Source: Chaunax sp. Z400
Taxonomy: Eukaryota > Chordata > Actinopteri > Lophiiformes > Chaunacidae
Direction: 5' to 3'
DNA length: 64,000 nucleotides
Assembly (NCBI GenBank): GCA_037577475.1
Contig: CM075189.1
Location: forward strand, 17,213,839 to 17,277,838
Of this stretch, positions 40,401-55,233 are shown piece after piece. Under the pieces are notes generated by a model that made no database searches, was not told the origin of the DNA, and saw nothing but the letters and a program-made list of their open reading frames with translations. Numbering within the stretch: the first letter of the stretch is position 1; each line of letters begins with the position of its first letter. The position numbers and the translations under genes are program-made.

Positions 40401-43400
40401 AGCATGCAAAAAAAAACAACCCTCCAGTGTTTATTTTTAGGGAGTTCACACAGTTCGGCATACCTCAACCTACCTCTATCCAAAGATAATGAAGAGCTTT
40501 GGGTTTGCCAAGTACTGATATCAAGAATCAATATTGTTTTATGCACATCACAATTACACAGAAGAACAATATGCAAGTGCACATTTCTGATGCGTATGCA
40601 AAGTCTCATATCTGCTCTTCATTATAACGTACGTCTGGCCTTGTCCTTTGAACTCCAAACTGTATGACATACTGTTGGAGGGCAATTTTTTTTCTTCACA
40701 ATTACTTATTAACACAAATCAGTTTTTAGTTGAGTTTTATTGTGTAATATTCCATTTGCTGCTGCTTTCTTTTAGAGTATCTCCTCTTCAGAAGTCAGAG
40801 GTGGTGGAGATGGTAAAGAAACAGGTGAAGGTGATCACGCTGGCCATTGGCGATGGTGCCAACGACGTGGGAATGATCCAGACAGCTCATGTTGGTGTGG
40901 GCATCTCGGGCAACGAGGGTCTGCAGGCAGCAAACTCCTCTGACTACTCTATTGCCCAGGTGAGCACAATGGCAAAACATACTGATTGAAGTATGTTGCT
41001 TCGTCATTAGTAGAAGTTTGGAGACGTAAGTATCGAAAGTGGAAACGTCACCAGTTAGAGTGTGAAATGTGAAATTGTGACATTGATATTCATGCCCATA
41101 TCTATCTTCTAAAAGTCAGATTCCATTCCACAAATTGTCCTGTCCTTGTCTCCTCAAGTGTGAAATGTGTAATGGATAGCTTGGCCGATTGTTCTGAGTA
41201 ACAATAGGTCATATGTCTGCTAGGGTATTAGCTTATACAGTGAAGAAGCAACACCTGTAGAACAGGCATCTGATGACACCCAGCTGTCAACTTAACCAAA
41301 CAGAAACGGATCCCGGCAAAATGCTACTTAAATACATTCTTATATCCCGGTAACCAGAATGTCTGAAACTCTGCATTGACATAGGATACCCATAAGCAAC
41401 AAAAGCCATAGAGGTCCTGTATCATGCCTCTGTTTCCACACAGCACGCCGCTCAGTACATCATGTTTCTATTACAGCCACAGGGCCCGTGAGTATGGGAA
41501 AGCTTTACATGACTAAAACACAGTACACCCTCTGTGCCTCTGTATACATTCACCCATTCAAAATTGCCATTACCTGTAAAAGCATATGTCTTTCAAAGGA
41601 CAGGTGACCTCCTATAATCCATTTAGGTTGTATCCCACCAACAAATGTAATTACACCACCAGACTTCGAGTGGTGTTCCCGAATATTGGCAAATAGTGCA
41701 CTAACTGTAATTTGCAGCCTGCAACCTGAAATCAATCCTTGGAAGTTGAGTGACTTGTTTTTTTTGTATTCCCGTTAATGATTTGTGTTAACGTTCTAGA
41801 GCATCAGACGAGCTCCTTGCTGCTGTAGATTATTAGCCAGTAACATTTAATATTGAAAAGCTCAGCATTATCTGTGCACAGAGTGAAGAGGCTTTGGGCT
41901 GAGGCACCTCTGCTCTCTGTCTGTCATCAGCTCAGGTCTGCGTTAACTGATGTTTGATCCGACCATTCAAGGGGTCAGACAAACCGGGGGCTGCCACGGT
42001 GCTGTCATTTCACCAAAGACTACTGTGGTAATGTTGAAAGACAAGAAGACCTTCAAATGAACAATAGTGTGTTTGCCCAAAAACATGAGTTCAAATCTAG
42101 TCCTGCTACTTCCTCGTCTGGTTTATGAGCCATTCTAAGAGATTGTCCTTTTTTCAGATAAGTGGATACAGTATAGTGCTTTGTTTTTTTGTCATCTCCT
42201 TGTAACTAAGATGAAACTCTTCCCTCCGAGGTTTGCTGTAGTGTAATCACATGTAGCAGCCAAAAACAGCATTGAAATTGTTCGATTCAGTGTAGGCCCC
42301 AAATGGTGGGATAATTTAACTATTATGCTGATCCCCTGGAGACCAATGCCCCCACATGAACGCCGCCTTCAACATTAAATGCTTGCTCTTAGAATCGTTA
42401 ACTTGAAATTCCTGCCATGTGTTAATGAAAGCTTTGTCTACGATGCCTCATCGGTCCTCTCTGCAGGGTAATGACGAAACACTGCGGCTTTCTTTAATCT
42501 TGAAGTCCCTGCCGTAACTGATTTAGTGTTCCAGCACTGATCACTGATTATGTGGAACCATTAGACGGTGTGCAAGTACTGTACACAGACCTTTGCTATT
42601 CATTCATTCTTGTCGTTTCTATCCATTTACTCCCACACAGTTCAAATACTTGAAGAATCTGCTCCTTGTCCATGGAGCCTGGAATTACAACCGTGTGGCC
42701 AAGTGTATCCTGTACTGCTTCTACAAGAATATTGTCCTCTACATCATTGAGGTACGTTTTACATAGTAGCTCCCAAAATTCCTTTTCATGCAATTAAGCA
42801 GATGTGAATGCAAAGCATTGAGATTTTGATGATTTGGAAAAGGTAAAGACTGCTTGTCAGAGTTTCCATGTTTGTATTTCCTTTGACTGGCCTTTCACTT
42901 TACCTGACAGTTTGTATGGCTTCTGGGTGATTTTGAAAAACTTGGACTTAATATCCTCAACAAAAAAAAAACAGGCCCGCACACACATGCTTGGTAATGA
43001 AGGAAAAACTAGATGTAATGAACTGGTAGTGCCTTTAAATTCTCACTAGTTAATAGATCCTTAGAATATGTAATGTACATGATATACAGTATACATACAG
43101 TTCATCTGAATGATCATGCACAATGATTGTTTACAAGTGGGTATAAACAAACTGATGCAATATTATTACAATGCCTTTATTTTGGTCTTGTTCATAAACA
43201 CATCTCTGATCTCCAACTTATTTAAAATGCAGCTACAAGACTTTTACTTGACTCCAAAAAAACAAGAGCACATTACTCCCATCATTTCCCCTCTTCACTG
43301 ATTGCCTGAAAGTTTTTAGAATTGACTTTAAGATTTTATTGCTAACTTTTGAATATATATTTATATATTTTATATATATATATATTCTCAACTCTTTCCC

Positions 43401-46400
43401 TCCTTTTGATTCTTAAGTCCCGAATTGTAACAAAAGGTGATCAAGTTTTTTTCCAATAAGGGCCCCTCTGTTATGGAAATCTCTACCTCAGGATCTCAGA
43501 CCAGCAGCTTGAGTCGCCTGTTTTAAATCTCATTTGACAACATAATTTTATTTTTTTTAAATTAAAAAACAGTTCTATAGTGTAAATTATATATATGTAG
43601 AGTCTCATTCATCCAGGTCATGGTAACCCTTGAAAGTTGAATATGAAACAACTGGACTTCTATTTATTTTCCTAAATAGACATCTATATAATTGTTTTAT
43701 AACTACATATGAAATACACTCTAACTATTGTTGTTGTTGTTATTCATCACAGCCTTTTCTCAGTATCAGTGTGTGATAGTATTTACTATAAGTATTCTGA
43801 AACGAAAAGTATCTCCCTGTTGTATTAAATGGTTTTCTGTTGCTTCACAAAATCCTCACGATTTGTCAGATTTGCCAGTTAATATTCATTAAGACTTGAA
43901 TACTGTGAACATTGACATCTCTATAGGATAATTTCATCAATATAAAATGAAGACAAAAATATGAAAACATCCATTTTCTCTCAGTCCTTTGATTATTAAA
44001 GTTTTACTGTACTTTGGATGGAAAATGAGGAGGTAATCAATGCTGATCATAGCCATGCAGCTCGACTCCTGGTATATCAGTGCTGGTTGGGAATGTTTGC
44101 ACATCGGCCCGTTGGTGTGCAGTATAGGTATGATGGCATTTGACAGACACCAGGCCCACTTCTGATTGCAGATTCAGAGCTACAACCAAGAATGACCAGA
44201 CAGGTTAAGTGCTTCCTATCAGCAGCAGCTTTATCATTGGGGGTGCTCAGATGTTTTGATCTACTGCTCATGCACTTGTCTGACGCCGAGCAGCAAGTTA
44301 AGCTTAACCTCCTCTCAGAAAACATCTAAATCCGAAGTTACTGCTGACTGTTTGATCACACTCTCACACTTGTCACTCATCTCAAATGCTTCCATGAATG
44401 TTCAAACCCAGAGAAAGCATAATTTTATTCAAGTTCCATTATATTAGATTGAGTGAGGGGAAAAGGTCAACACACATGGCTGAACGTAAAGTCGATAAGA
44501 TTTTAAAACCTCATCTGCAAACATTTCTGCCTGAGTCAAGTCAAATAGATTTTCCTTGTCAATAGTTATTGTTTTAAAGGGAGGAAAAAACTCACTAACG
44601 TCTTTTGTTTTGTTTTTTTAGAGACACCTAGGAACAGAAACTACATTCTGTGCCTTTGACTTGCAAATTTGATACCATTGGCATCAAATTTGTAGAATAA
44701 AATGAGCTCTTATTGCAAACTGAATGTGTATTTCTCCATTGCTTAGTCTAATTGGGTTGGAACTTTATGCTCCCCCTTGGCTTTACCAAACCGTATGAAT
44801 AAAAAATGAAAACAAGGCAAATATGAACAGGTATCAACAGACTTATTCAGCCTTTGCACTGTGAAAAGAGGACAGTTTGGAGACTGGTCCCTGGCTCTAC
44901 GGCACGGTGGCCAAAAAAAGGATCAGCCACATGCTTTTAAAATAACGTCACCACATAAACTATCATTGAAATGTGAGCACTTTAAAATTCTTTCTTCGTC
45001 ATCCTCTTTCTGTGACATTTGACCTCTGATTCCCTATTTCATCCTCGTTCTAGTTTATATACCATGGAGAATCAGTAGACTACCTTTTACATTCCAGCAT
45101 GTCTGCTTCTGGCTTATTGGGACCTGAAGCAAAAGTGGACAGTCAGTGTCTTTCCAGGCTATAAATGTAACTACTGAAAATACCGTTATAAATGCAGACT
45201 TGAAATAAAATTCAGTTTTATCTATATTCAAAACAATTCAAACCTGTGTTTTATTCTCATTTCTGCTCTTTATTTGAATTCTAAATGGAACTTTATGACA
45301 CAATCACTTCCAAACATGATCAAAATCCTTCTTAACATTTATCCATTTTTTGTGTGTGTGTATGTGTCGGACTAAAGCTCCTCTTTGAAACATACCAGGT
45401 CCCCTTTCAAAGCAGGTCTTTTCCTGCAGCTGGGACATAACATATATAGTTCTATCTACAGGCCGAGATTCCCTCCAGCACACCTTTTGTTCCTCTCCGA
45501 AAACGTAACTCCCCCATGCTACACTCCTTCAAGGGATTCAAGCAGATAATAGGACATTTCTTCACTCTTTGGCTGCTTCAGTATTTCAAATGTTCGTGTT
45601 TTGTAAGACCCTGACATCTAACACATAAGCAACCCCAGGGTATGGGCAAAAGCTGCATTTGTTGCGCTAACAGGTTTACTTTTGTGCTCGCATGTTTTTC
45701 TCGTCGACTCCCAGGCTTCCTTGCAAGGAGAGAATCAAGGAAGTTGACGGGAATTTTAACTTTTTTGTTCACAGCGCCATTGTCTGATACAGTCTGTGTT
45801 ACAATCTGAATACCAGGACCGGGAGACTCTGTGTTTAAGCCTCTTTTCGTCTCCATCTCTTTCCAATGGCTCTTTGGTTCTTTTTAAGAGACAGAAGAGT
45901 AGGAGGGTGAAGGCTTCTGCGGCTATTGTGGAAGACATGAATGTGAGCGCAATTTAGTCTAAGGCTCTTGGAACAGTTGTGTGATCATTCAAGATTTTCT
46001 GTGACTCACTGAGGGTTAATTGTGAGTCAGAAACTAAGACTGTCACTCCAGTGGATGATTGATTGACAGCAGGAACTGCTTGTCTTTCTGCATGCTATTG
46101 ATAATGGTTGGTATTTGTTTTCCTAATCAGTTAAAGAACAGTCGAGTATGGTCACAATTGAAACATGAATGTATATTTAAACTAAAAAAAGAGGAAGTTG
46201 TAATGACTCAAATATTTTTGACACAATGTAGCCCAGCGATTAATGAACTTTGAGCAAGAATTTATCACTTCTATTTGTTACAAATGACTAAAAACTGGAG
46301 TGAAAACAGTTGAATAAAGCCACATTCAAGCTAAGACCCCTTTCCAAACGAAGCCATAGTAACTCTATTCAAATGGCTGATCCAGCTGGCCACTCATGTT

Positions 46401-48673
46401 TGATTGACACATTTCCAGGGTGCTACAGAGGGGGCTGATGGACAAGTGGCGTTTATGAGGCAATTACATGAAAGCTCATTCAGTACGGCTCAGTGTGGTC
46501 AGACGCCTTGGAGTTGCAGAGTAAAACATGCCGGCCGCTGTGCGTTGAATGAAACCACAGAGGCCGTATCTGGCATTGTGAGACGGCTTGTGTTTTTGTA
46601 GCTCCACATATTTTTCAGCACATTTAGTGGCTCCCTCTTTATGTCCCTCTGTATTCTTTCCTTGCTTTGTGTATGAATTCCTTACCAATTCAGCAATACG
46701 GAGCTTAAGAGTATCAGGACCCACATTGTTTGGGGGAAAATGTCATACAACCCCCAACTCTCCAAGCCATAGCCACTTTTAGACAAGGCCGCAGCCGAGG
46801 AGCCTTGGAATCAATGATTTCTGATTCGCTGATGAATATGCAAGAAGTCTTCTTATCAGCTAGCTGCTGCCCAATCCCCCTTTTCTCCACTCCGGCTTCC
46901 CTCCATTACTGTTTTTCATGATGTTCAGTCAGGGAGAGAGGCCAGCCACACCCCTCCGCTGAGTGGCACTCAATGAAGAGAAGAAAAAAAGGGGGGGGAA
47001 AAAATCCTGCCTGGTACTTCCCCTAATGAGCAAATCAATGCATCTGTCCCTCAAGAGACGGCAGAGGGAGAAAGAGAGAATCTATTGGGACCCCAATGAC
47101 CAGGCCAAAACACTCACACAGAAGCATTTACCACATGCTATGAATGGGAGCCTTTTTAAACTTAGCACAACAGCCCAGAGCCTCTCATTGGGCAGAGCTG
47201 TAATTAATTCAGCAGTTTGACCTACCCGCTCGCCCCTCGTTACCATTGCTTGAGCCACCGCTAATGTCTGAACCTGCCTCATGGCTTGGGATTCATCTAC
47301 GCATAACCCATAGCAACAGCATCTGGATGTATTTTCAGCCGGAGAAGACCCAAAACACTTCAAACAACACTTGCTGTGCCAGCAAATGTACTGTACACCT
47401 CTTGTGGTTACAAAGCCACATGGTCCTTAATTCTGGTAACATCCCACATCCATTTGAAAACAGGCCCCTCTGGTAAAAGAAACAACATCATGGTAGAGTG
47501 CACCTGATGGGGCAGAGGGTGGGATCTGTGTTGGGTGGGTGTGGCAGAAAGGGGAGGTGAGGGTTAGGGTCTGGGTTCACATTCATAAACACAGGCTTCG
47601 TCTATAGGAAACCTCCCCCATCCCCCACCCCATCCCAACAAGGGAATGAAGAGAGGGGTGAGTGGTGGGGTGACAGACATTTGTTTTCGTGCATGCTCTT
47701 GCGCAATTAAATGGGAAGGGCCAGTTGCAGGTTGGTATTGGTCACGTAGAGAGTGGCAGCAGCGGGTGGGGCACTCAAATGGGCTTTGTCCCAATCTGAG
47801 AATTTGCAGCAGTTCATGGCTCCAAAATGAAGTTAAATGAAGCGAGGAAATGCTCGGTTGGCTATGGCCAAAACACAGCACCCCTGATGTTCCCCTGACA
47901 CAGAGGACTCCAAAGTGTCAAACTGTAACACAGTGAGGAATTATTTATGAGTCAGTGTCAGTATACAAGCAGTTTTTTCTCCAGGACGTGTCAGACAAAA
48001 CTTCTCCATTTAAAAATTCATGCATGCCATTTTCTTACTATATACTGCATTTTAAATAGTCTACTTGCACACTAATGTAGTTCATTTAGAAGATCTGGCT
48101 TCTGTCCTGATCTTAGAAGCTATGTTTTGTCCTGATAAGTATGACTAATCAAGATGCGGTGATAACCCTCATCTTCACCCGACATATGGTTTGCATTACC
48201 CCTGTCTCCATTTCCTCACACAGTATATCAGAGTCTCCATCGTCCAGCCCTGACTCTGCCCTGTAACTTACTAACCCTTTCTGTCACCCACTTGTCTTCA
48301 GGTATGTCAAGGAGGAAAATAATGGGCTTGATATATGTTTGGACCTAATCCCGTCATGAATTCAGTTGACAATTTGCATCGTAAATGGGGTATCTCGAGG
48401 TCTCGACTTTCCTGTTGCCACTCATTTGTTTCTGATTTGGTCTGTTGTGGCCCCTCGCTTTTCCATATGAAACCTGGCTAAGTTAGACTAATGGCCTGTT
48501 GATCACAGGCCAGCACATCGAACAAACCCATGTTAGTTTTAAGATCATTTAGTTGCTGTTTTTTTTTTTTGTTTGTATATTTTTTTTTTATTTACAGGAA
48601 ACATTGAAACATTTATTTTTCATGCTTTGATATTTTTCTTCTTATAAGAAGCCATTCTCTCTCTCTGTGTGTC

Positions 48674-48715
<42 letters not shown>

Positions 48716-51700
48716 GTAGTCTCTTATCGGACAGTGAAGAATGTAGTGTGATTGAAAAAATGGATTGTTAGTCTGTAGACACAGGGAGCCTGTCTCAAAT
48801 CTGATAATGGTAACCATTTACACTGACTGCCATTAATGGAAACCGCATACTGAAAGGGCAATCAGAAAGTCTGGATAGATTTTGTGTTTTCATCATCTAG
48901 TTAGAGTGAAGCCTACACTATACAATTTATGACTAATAAATGATTAAAGTGACAGTAATGGGAAATGTGTGTATTTTGAACATAAAACCATACTTGTCAT
49001 CTTGGTTGGTCAATAGAAATAAAAATAGAACGTATCAGAAATCAGTACTTTCTGTTCTGTTCTTATTTTTCTGTTTTCACTCTTTCTGTGACTTTGTCTC
49101 CTTTAGATCTGGTTCGCATTCGTCAATGGCTTCTCAGGCCAGATCCTGTTTGAACGCTGGTGCATTGGCTTGTACAATGTGGTGAGTGTTAAGAAAATTA
49201 ACTCTCTAAAGAGCCCACTTTACTTCTTAACCTGTCACTCTCCCACGTAGAACTGATTTGCAGTGGTGCCCCAAAGCTGATCCATGTATTGCGTGACTGT
49301 CATCAACATCTTGAACACTTTCTCCTTTATTAATGACCAGTTGTCAAGTCCGAATTCCCTCTACTCTCTAAACTATGTATTGAATATGAAAGAACAACAA
49401 CTTTGCTTGCCCCGAAGAGTGTAGTTAGCAAGAGCAGCTACATTTGAATGCTAAAAAGAACGGGAAGAATGGAGCAGCCACTGCGCTTGCTCCTGATGTA
49501 GGGAGTCCCACAGGGCTCTACAATGGGACCACTCCTAATGAACTCATATTTCATATCTGTCATGAATTAAGGAGAAGAAAATTTTACATCTGCAAGTCTT
49601 CTCTTTCATACCATGCCATTAAGCCCATAAGGAGTTGATAGGTAACTTTAAACTGCTTTTCAAACCCGGCTCAATTCAATAAACAAAACTGAATGAGTGA
49701 AGTGTCAAGTGAAATTTCCCCACAATCTTGATCAGCTTGAAATGAAAGTAATTTTGGGGATACATGCAATGTTCTTCAAGTGAGAAGAACATTCCCACAA
49801 CCCTGCATTTAATAATAAACCACCACATTAGAACCAGTGCTGTTCTGTGGGGCGTGAAAAGACTTATCCAAAAACTGGGGGAATTCCTCCAACCCAGTGG
49901 GAGTCTGTTGGAGGCAGTGGGCTGAATCCACCCCTTAATGGAGATCTGTTTGGGCCTGGCTTTAAATAAGAAAGGAGTCCAGTGGAGCATGTCCTGTGGC
50001 CTGCTGGTCCTGCAGACTGAGGTCTCCAGACTCCCACTCCAGATGGGCCCACAGGGAACTCACACCAACTGACCTGCGGAGCCCCCAGCCACACAATACC
50101 ATCCTTCCTCTCTCAGCAGCTGTTATACATAGCAACATTACAACACCACTATGAAATTAAACTTGAGCTAGGGTTTAATACCTCCTTCTTAGTCAAGAGC
50201 ATCACAGATGTTCGCTCGGGATGGGTTTTGCATATGAACAGAATTAGAATAAGATGAAGCAAATTAATCTATAAATATGCAACATATGGAGATGGTGGCA
50301 ACGATTAAGAAAGGCATCTGCCATAAGTTTTATTATGCACTGCATTCAACTACAGTTTATATACAGTGGTTGAAGTTTTCAAAAGATTAAGAAAGAAATT
50401 AAATACAATTTGCGAATGAATCCATTTGAGAATTAGCAGTCCTTTTTTTTTAGATTGAGTGTGTGAGTTACTCTGGTCATATCAACTATAAAATCAGTTA
50501 ATGTAATAACTCAAAGATGTGCTTATTATGTTTTTCAAGTGTTCGATTTTATCTCACAAACAGGTGATGTGAGATGTGGATGAAATCTCTAAAAATCATG
50601 TCCTGTAGACCTTTAAATTAATATTTTGTCACACATGTTCACTTTTCTCGAGGTCAAAAAGGAATTTTAATGCTCAACCATACTTTAGATGGTAGGTGTT
50701 GAATTACTTCACATCGCAAATAAAGGAGGTGATCATCTGTGTGGGTTTCATTTGTTGGAAATTGAAATATTCGTGTGAAAAATAATATCTGAATTTATTT
50801 TTGATTTACCAGTGATATCTCTCTGTGTGTGTGTGTGTGTGTGTTTTGTGTGTCTTTTTTTCTTATGCAGATATTCACTGCTCTGCCTCCTCTCACTCTG
50901 GGAATATTCGAGCGCTCCTGCAGGAAAGAAAACATGCTGAAATACCCAGAACTCTACAAAACCTCCCAGAATGCTATGGGCTTTAACACCAAGGTAACAA
51001 TATTCTCTATGCATGTTCTTCATGTGCATAATGTCTTCTCAAGGTTGTCCAGAGCTAGTGCAGTATTGCAAACAAATGTCCTTTGACTTGCAAGAAACTA
51101 GTACTCGGTTACATATGGCAGATTTCCAAACCTATTCTTTTGCAGGTATTCTGTTGCCATGGCCCAATTTGCTATATACATACTACATCCCACTTAATCA
51201 CCTCAGGAAGATAATTTTATGTTTAACTTTTAAAAGGAGAGCATACATATGTACCATTTTGGTCATTTTATTCAGCTCCGCTAGTATTTAATGTCACCAA
51301 ACACCCACAGATTTGTCAATTTTTCATTGTTTAGTCTTAATTGTGCTCCATTGCACAAATGAAAAGGTCAAATGTTCCAGCAACATCACATTAATGACAC
51401 AAGCCGCTCCTGTCGTGTTGTTCTTTGGGACTGATGCACACAGTGACCTGGCAGCTGCAGTCAGTGGGTCTCCAGTCGTTTCCCTGTTTGGCCTGGCTTG
51501 ACCTAGTCTGTCTGTCCATTAGCTTTCCCCTGCTGCTAATAAAGATGTCTCCTCCTTTCTCCATGCTGAGCCAAAGCCCTGGACCCTCCTCACAGGCGTG
51601 GTGACCTGGTTAGCACGGTATGGAGGTGGATTAAAGACTGATTGGCCATGGTGGTCAGGGGCAGGGAAGGTCAGATGGTTTGGGGGCTGCAGCAGAAAGA

Positions 51701-54700
51701 GGGACTAGAAAGTGTGCGGTCATTGTGTGACTGCATTTGTTGTGGAAAATTATGCAATTTGTTTAAGTAAGGGAGCTGTTTGTTTTCAGGGCAAGGCTGT
51801 CAGACTGATTTCATCCCATTTAGGACCACACTTAGTGTATGAAATAACAGCAGATTTTCTGTTTGACCAAGTAAAGTACATGGTTTATTAGTCAGAGTGA
51901 GACTGCTAGTCCCCTTATACGTACTCTGTTTAAGCCAAATTCTCCCTTAAAAAAGGAAACTGATTTTTCTCACCCTGCTGTGTGTTAGATAAGTAATCAG
52001 CATAAATTTAGGTGACAACAATTTGGATTATTGATTTTTTTTCCCCTCTCAGCCCAATGTTAAGTAAACTCATATAAGTGTAAACCCTATGTAACTCAAA
52101 TAAAGGTGAGTCAAACCTCTGTGACATTTGAAAAAAGCAAATGAACTGTTTGTGCATTTACCCTCCACTACATCCCAGATAATAAAATCAACAGGTCTAA
52201 TGGAAAATATTAATTGCCACATTATATTTAAGAGAACCGACTGTTTGATTCGGCTCCTTCAAGAATATCTCATCTCCACAGCTGAGTCCTGTCCATTCAG
52301 CGGGTTGGCGAGCGGAGCCTATCTTATGTTTTGCCGTAAACAGTCAGACTCCTGTGTGGACTGGCAGAAAATTATTGGCAGAATCTACCATAGAGGGGAT
52401 AAAGTGAACAAATTATTACTTGTTTCGTCAGTCGTATTATTATTGATATAGGCTGCTTACAGTAAATACAGTGATTGCCGGGACTGTAAAACCATAACTT
52501 TGTTCCCTTTAATTGAATGAAGGGGATGTATTTGCTCCACTTGCTCCATTTCTCTGGGTTCCATGATCATATGTGATGAGCAATTTGAATTCATCACCCT
52601 TGGCTATGGAAAACATTTTGTACTGTTTTTTTTACATTTTATAGGTAACACAAAGTTGCAGATTAATTGATAATAAAAACAACTGTCGGTTGTAGCCCAA
52701 CTAATATCACATCTCTTTTAATAACTGTCAAAAATCGTACCAAGTCTCTCCCAGAGCTATTATTGCAAAATTGTAAAAATATGACATTATGAATTCACCC
52801 ATTATTAATAAACACTTCATTATAGGAGTAGTGTAATTGAATCCATTACCTGTTACAGCCTGGATTGTTACATAATGAAAGCTGAACAAATAGAGGTCAT
52901 CTGTAGGCAAAATGGACACACGATATACAAAATAAGTCCTGTCTGTTATCTATAGATAAATGTAGTTTGTTGTAGTCTTGCCAGTATCCGACATTGTTTT
53001 GATTCCTTAAATAATGCAATAGATTAGTCTTCAAACTGCTGATTCAATTGTCCAAAACTTTGGTTGAATTCTGTTGTAGGGTAGACTTTCCCAACATTAA
53101 CTTAACTGTTACGTGCCAGAAACGGGTCACAAAAGTATGCGTTTGATAGTTAGAAGCAAATGAACCTCAATTTTGTTTAGGCCACATTTTCCAAGACCCA
53201 TAAATGATGACTCGGCCAGGTCAGCAGGTTGTTTTTGCTGGCTCGTCCACTCTTTTCCCCAGATATTTTTCCTTGCAGCTGGCCCGAGGCGAGGCGAGAA
53301 AATCCTGCAGGAATTTGGCCCCTCAAAGCCCGTCTTTTTGCACGCCTGGCTCTTTTGTACACAAAAGATACTGTCTTTGTGAATTAAAGCTGTTTGTGTT
53401 GTTGAGGTGAGAGAGGGGAGTGACCGTGGGTGTTAGAAACGTGAGGCGTGGCTTCAAATGTGTCGTCTGTTCACTTTTAATTACATATTCCCAACACTTG
53501 AGTCACTCTAATAAACAGCATAAATAAACCTTAATGCGGTCATAGCAATTTCTGCAGTTTACCAGCGTCACCTCTTATACTGCATGCTCTTCTATTGCTT
53601 TGGCCCTCCTTCCCTTTTTACTTTCAAACAGAAATGACAGGAAGCGGATGGGCAGCTCTGGAAATATTTGGCTCAATATTAATTGCTGGCATTCATGTTT
53701 TGTTTTTTTCTCATTAAATTAAGAGTTCCACAAAGGGCAGAATCATTACAGGACAGAGCGGGCATTCATGTGACGGAGATCCATAGCAACATGCTTGGAT
53801 ACAAGGAAAAGAATGGCTGCAGGGGTGAAAGGGAGGATCCCACTGTGACAAATGATTATGAACATTTATTGATTCCATTAGCATTCATTATTGTGAGTGG
53901 GAAACTAGAGCTTTTTGCACCCCCACAGTGTTTGGGAATAGTTGAGGAGGAGGCTGATAGAGAGCTGTGCTTGTCAGTGGGAGGCTAATTGGCATAAACA
54001 TGCGATTGTAACATCGGTGATGATTCAGTCCACATTTGAGCATATAGATAGAGGAGCAGGGGTCAGTTTATTGGGCTTTGTGTACACAGTGGGTGGGTGA
54101 GGTAATCCAGGGAGGGGGTCGGCTGTTGTGGGACTTTGTTTAGTCGATTGAAAAAGGTGAGTAGGTCATGCCATTGAGGCCAAGGTGTATTATATGGCCT
54201 GAAGACATTTCCCATCACTGTGCTCTCTCCTGCTTTATTCTCCTGTGCCTTCTTTTTCACTCCTCCTTCTGTCAGAATATTTATAATATTCATACAATGT
54301 AAAGCAGTGCTAATAGTTATTCTAAATTAACCCTAACCTGTGCAAATCCTGAGAAATTCTCACTTTTCAGGGTGAATTAGGCATCTTTCATATTTCACCG
54401 ACAGGTTTGCTGAAGTTGATCAAATGGGTGTTTATTAAGAAAGTGAGCCCTGAGCTTTTTGTCTGCCAAGAGCCGATGATTCAAAAGAGGCCAAAGATTA
54501 GAATATGGTTTTTTTTCTGTTTGTAATTTTTTTTCTTCCTCCTTCAGCTGTTAACTCTCTGGGCTTGACGAATTTTCAGCTCTCAGCATCAACACTACCG
54601 TCTGGGCCAGCACGGGAGAGGAAAAGGAGGAAAAGGGGGCACGAATGTTATGTTTTTTTGGATAATAGATTTCATGGCTGTTTCATGCTACATTGCCCGT

Positions 54701-55185
54701 TAGTGTTTTGTTTGGCACTGGCGTTGAATAATGTAAATTTGAAACAAGGTGGTTTTGGAGTGGGAGTATTGACTTAAAAGTCTCATCCAAAGTCTGCGTG
54801 CTTACATACACAGACACACACGGTCTGCGGTCCACAACATGATTTTCCTGGCCCTTAATAATAGCCATGAAAACAGTTTAATCTCTGTCAGGCCCGTCAG
54901 TCTCCATGTGTGTGTTTCTGTACTCATTTCTGCTTGTTTAGAAACTCCTGACATTTATTTTTACACCAGGTAAAACTCTCACATGAAAGGGCCGAAACCA
55001 AATGTAATAAAATAAGAGGAAACGCTCACGCTGGCAGCCCGTATATTAATGCTGCATAATGTTCTTTTCGTTGAGGTGAGGACATGTATTTTACAGTTGC
55101 TAATACTGCTTTTTTTTTAAATTTGATTCTGTCACATGTGGTGTGAAAAAATATAAGTTAAAACCTGCCTTTCATTATTCGCACA

Positions 55186-55233
<48 letters not shown>

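Larger units (their letters stand above)
42752..49106 (+). other. Intron 24 (6.4 kb, the longest complete intron)
   Basis: It contains an L2-like LINE remnant (43130-43535), an AT dinucleotide patch (43358-43385) and a CT repeat (48656-48712). Several open frames around 44077-47881 have no recognisable product. No exon was found. Confidence 0.75.
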
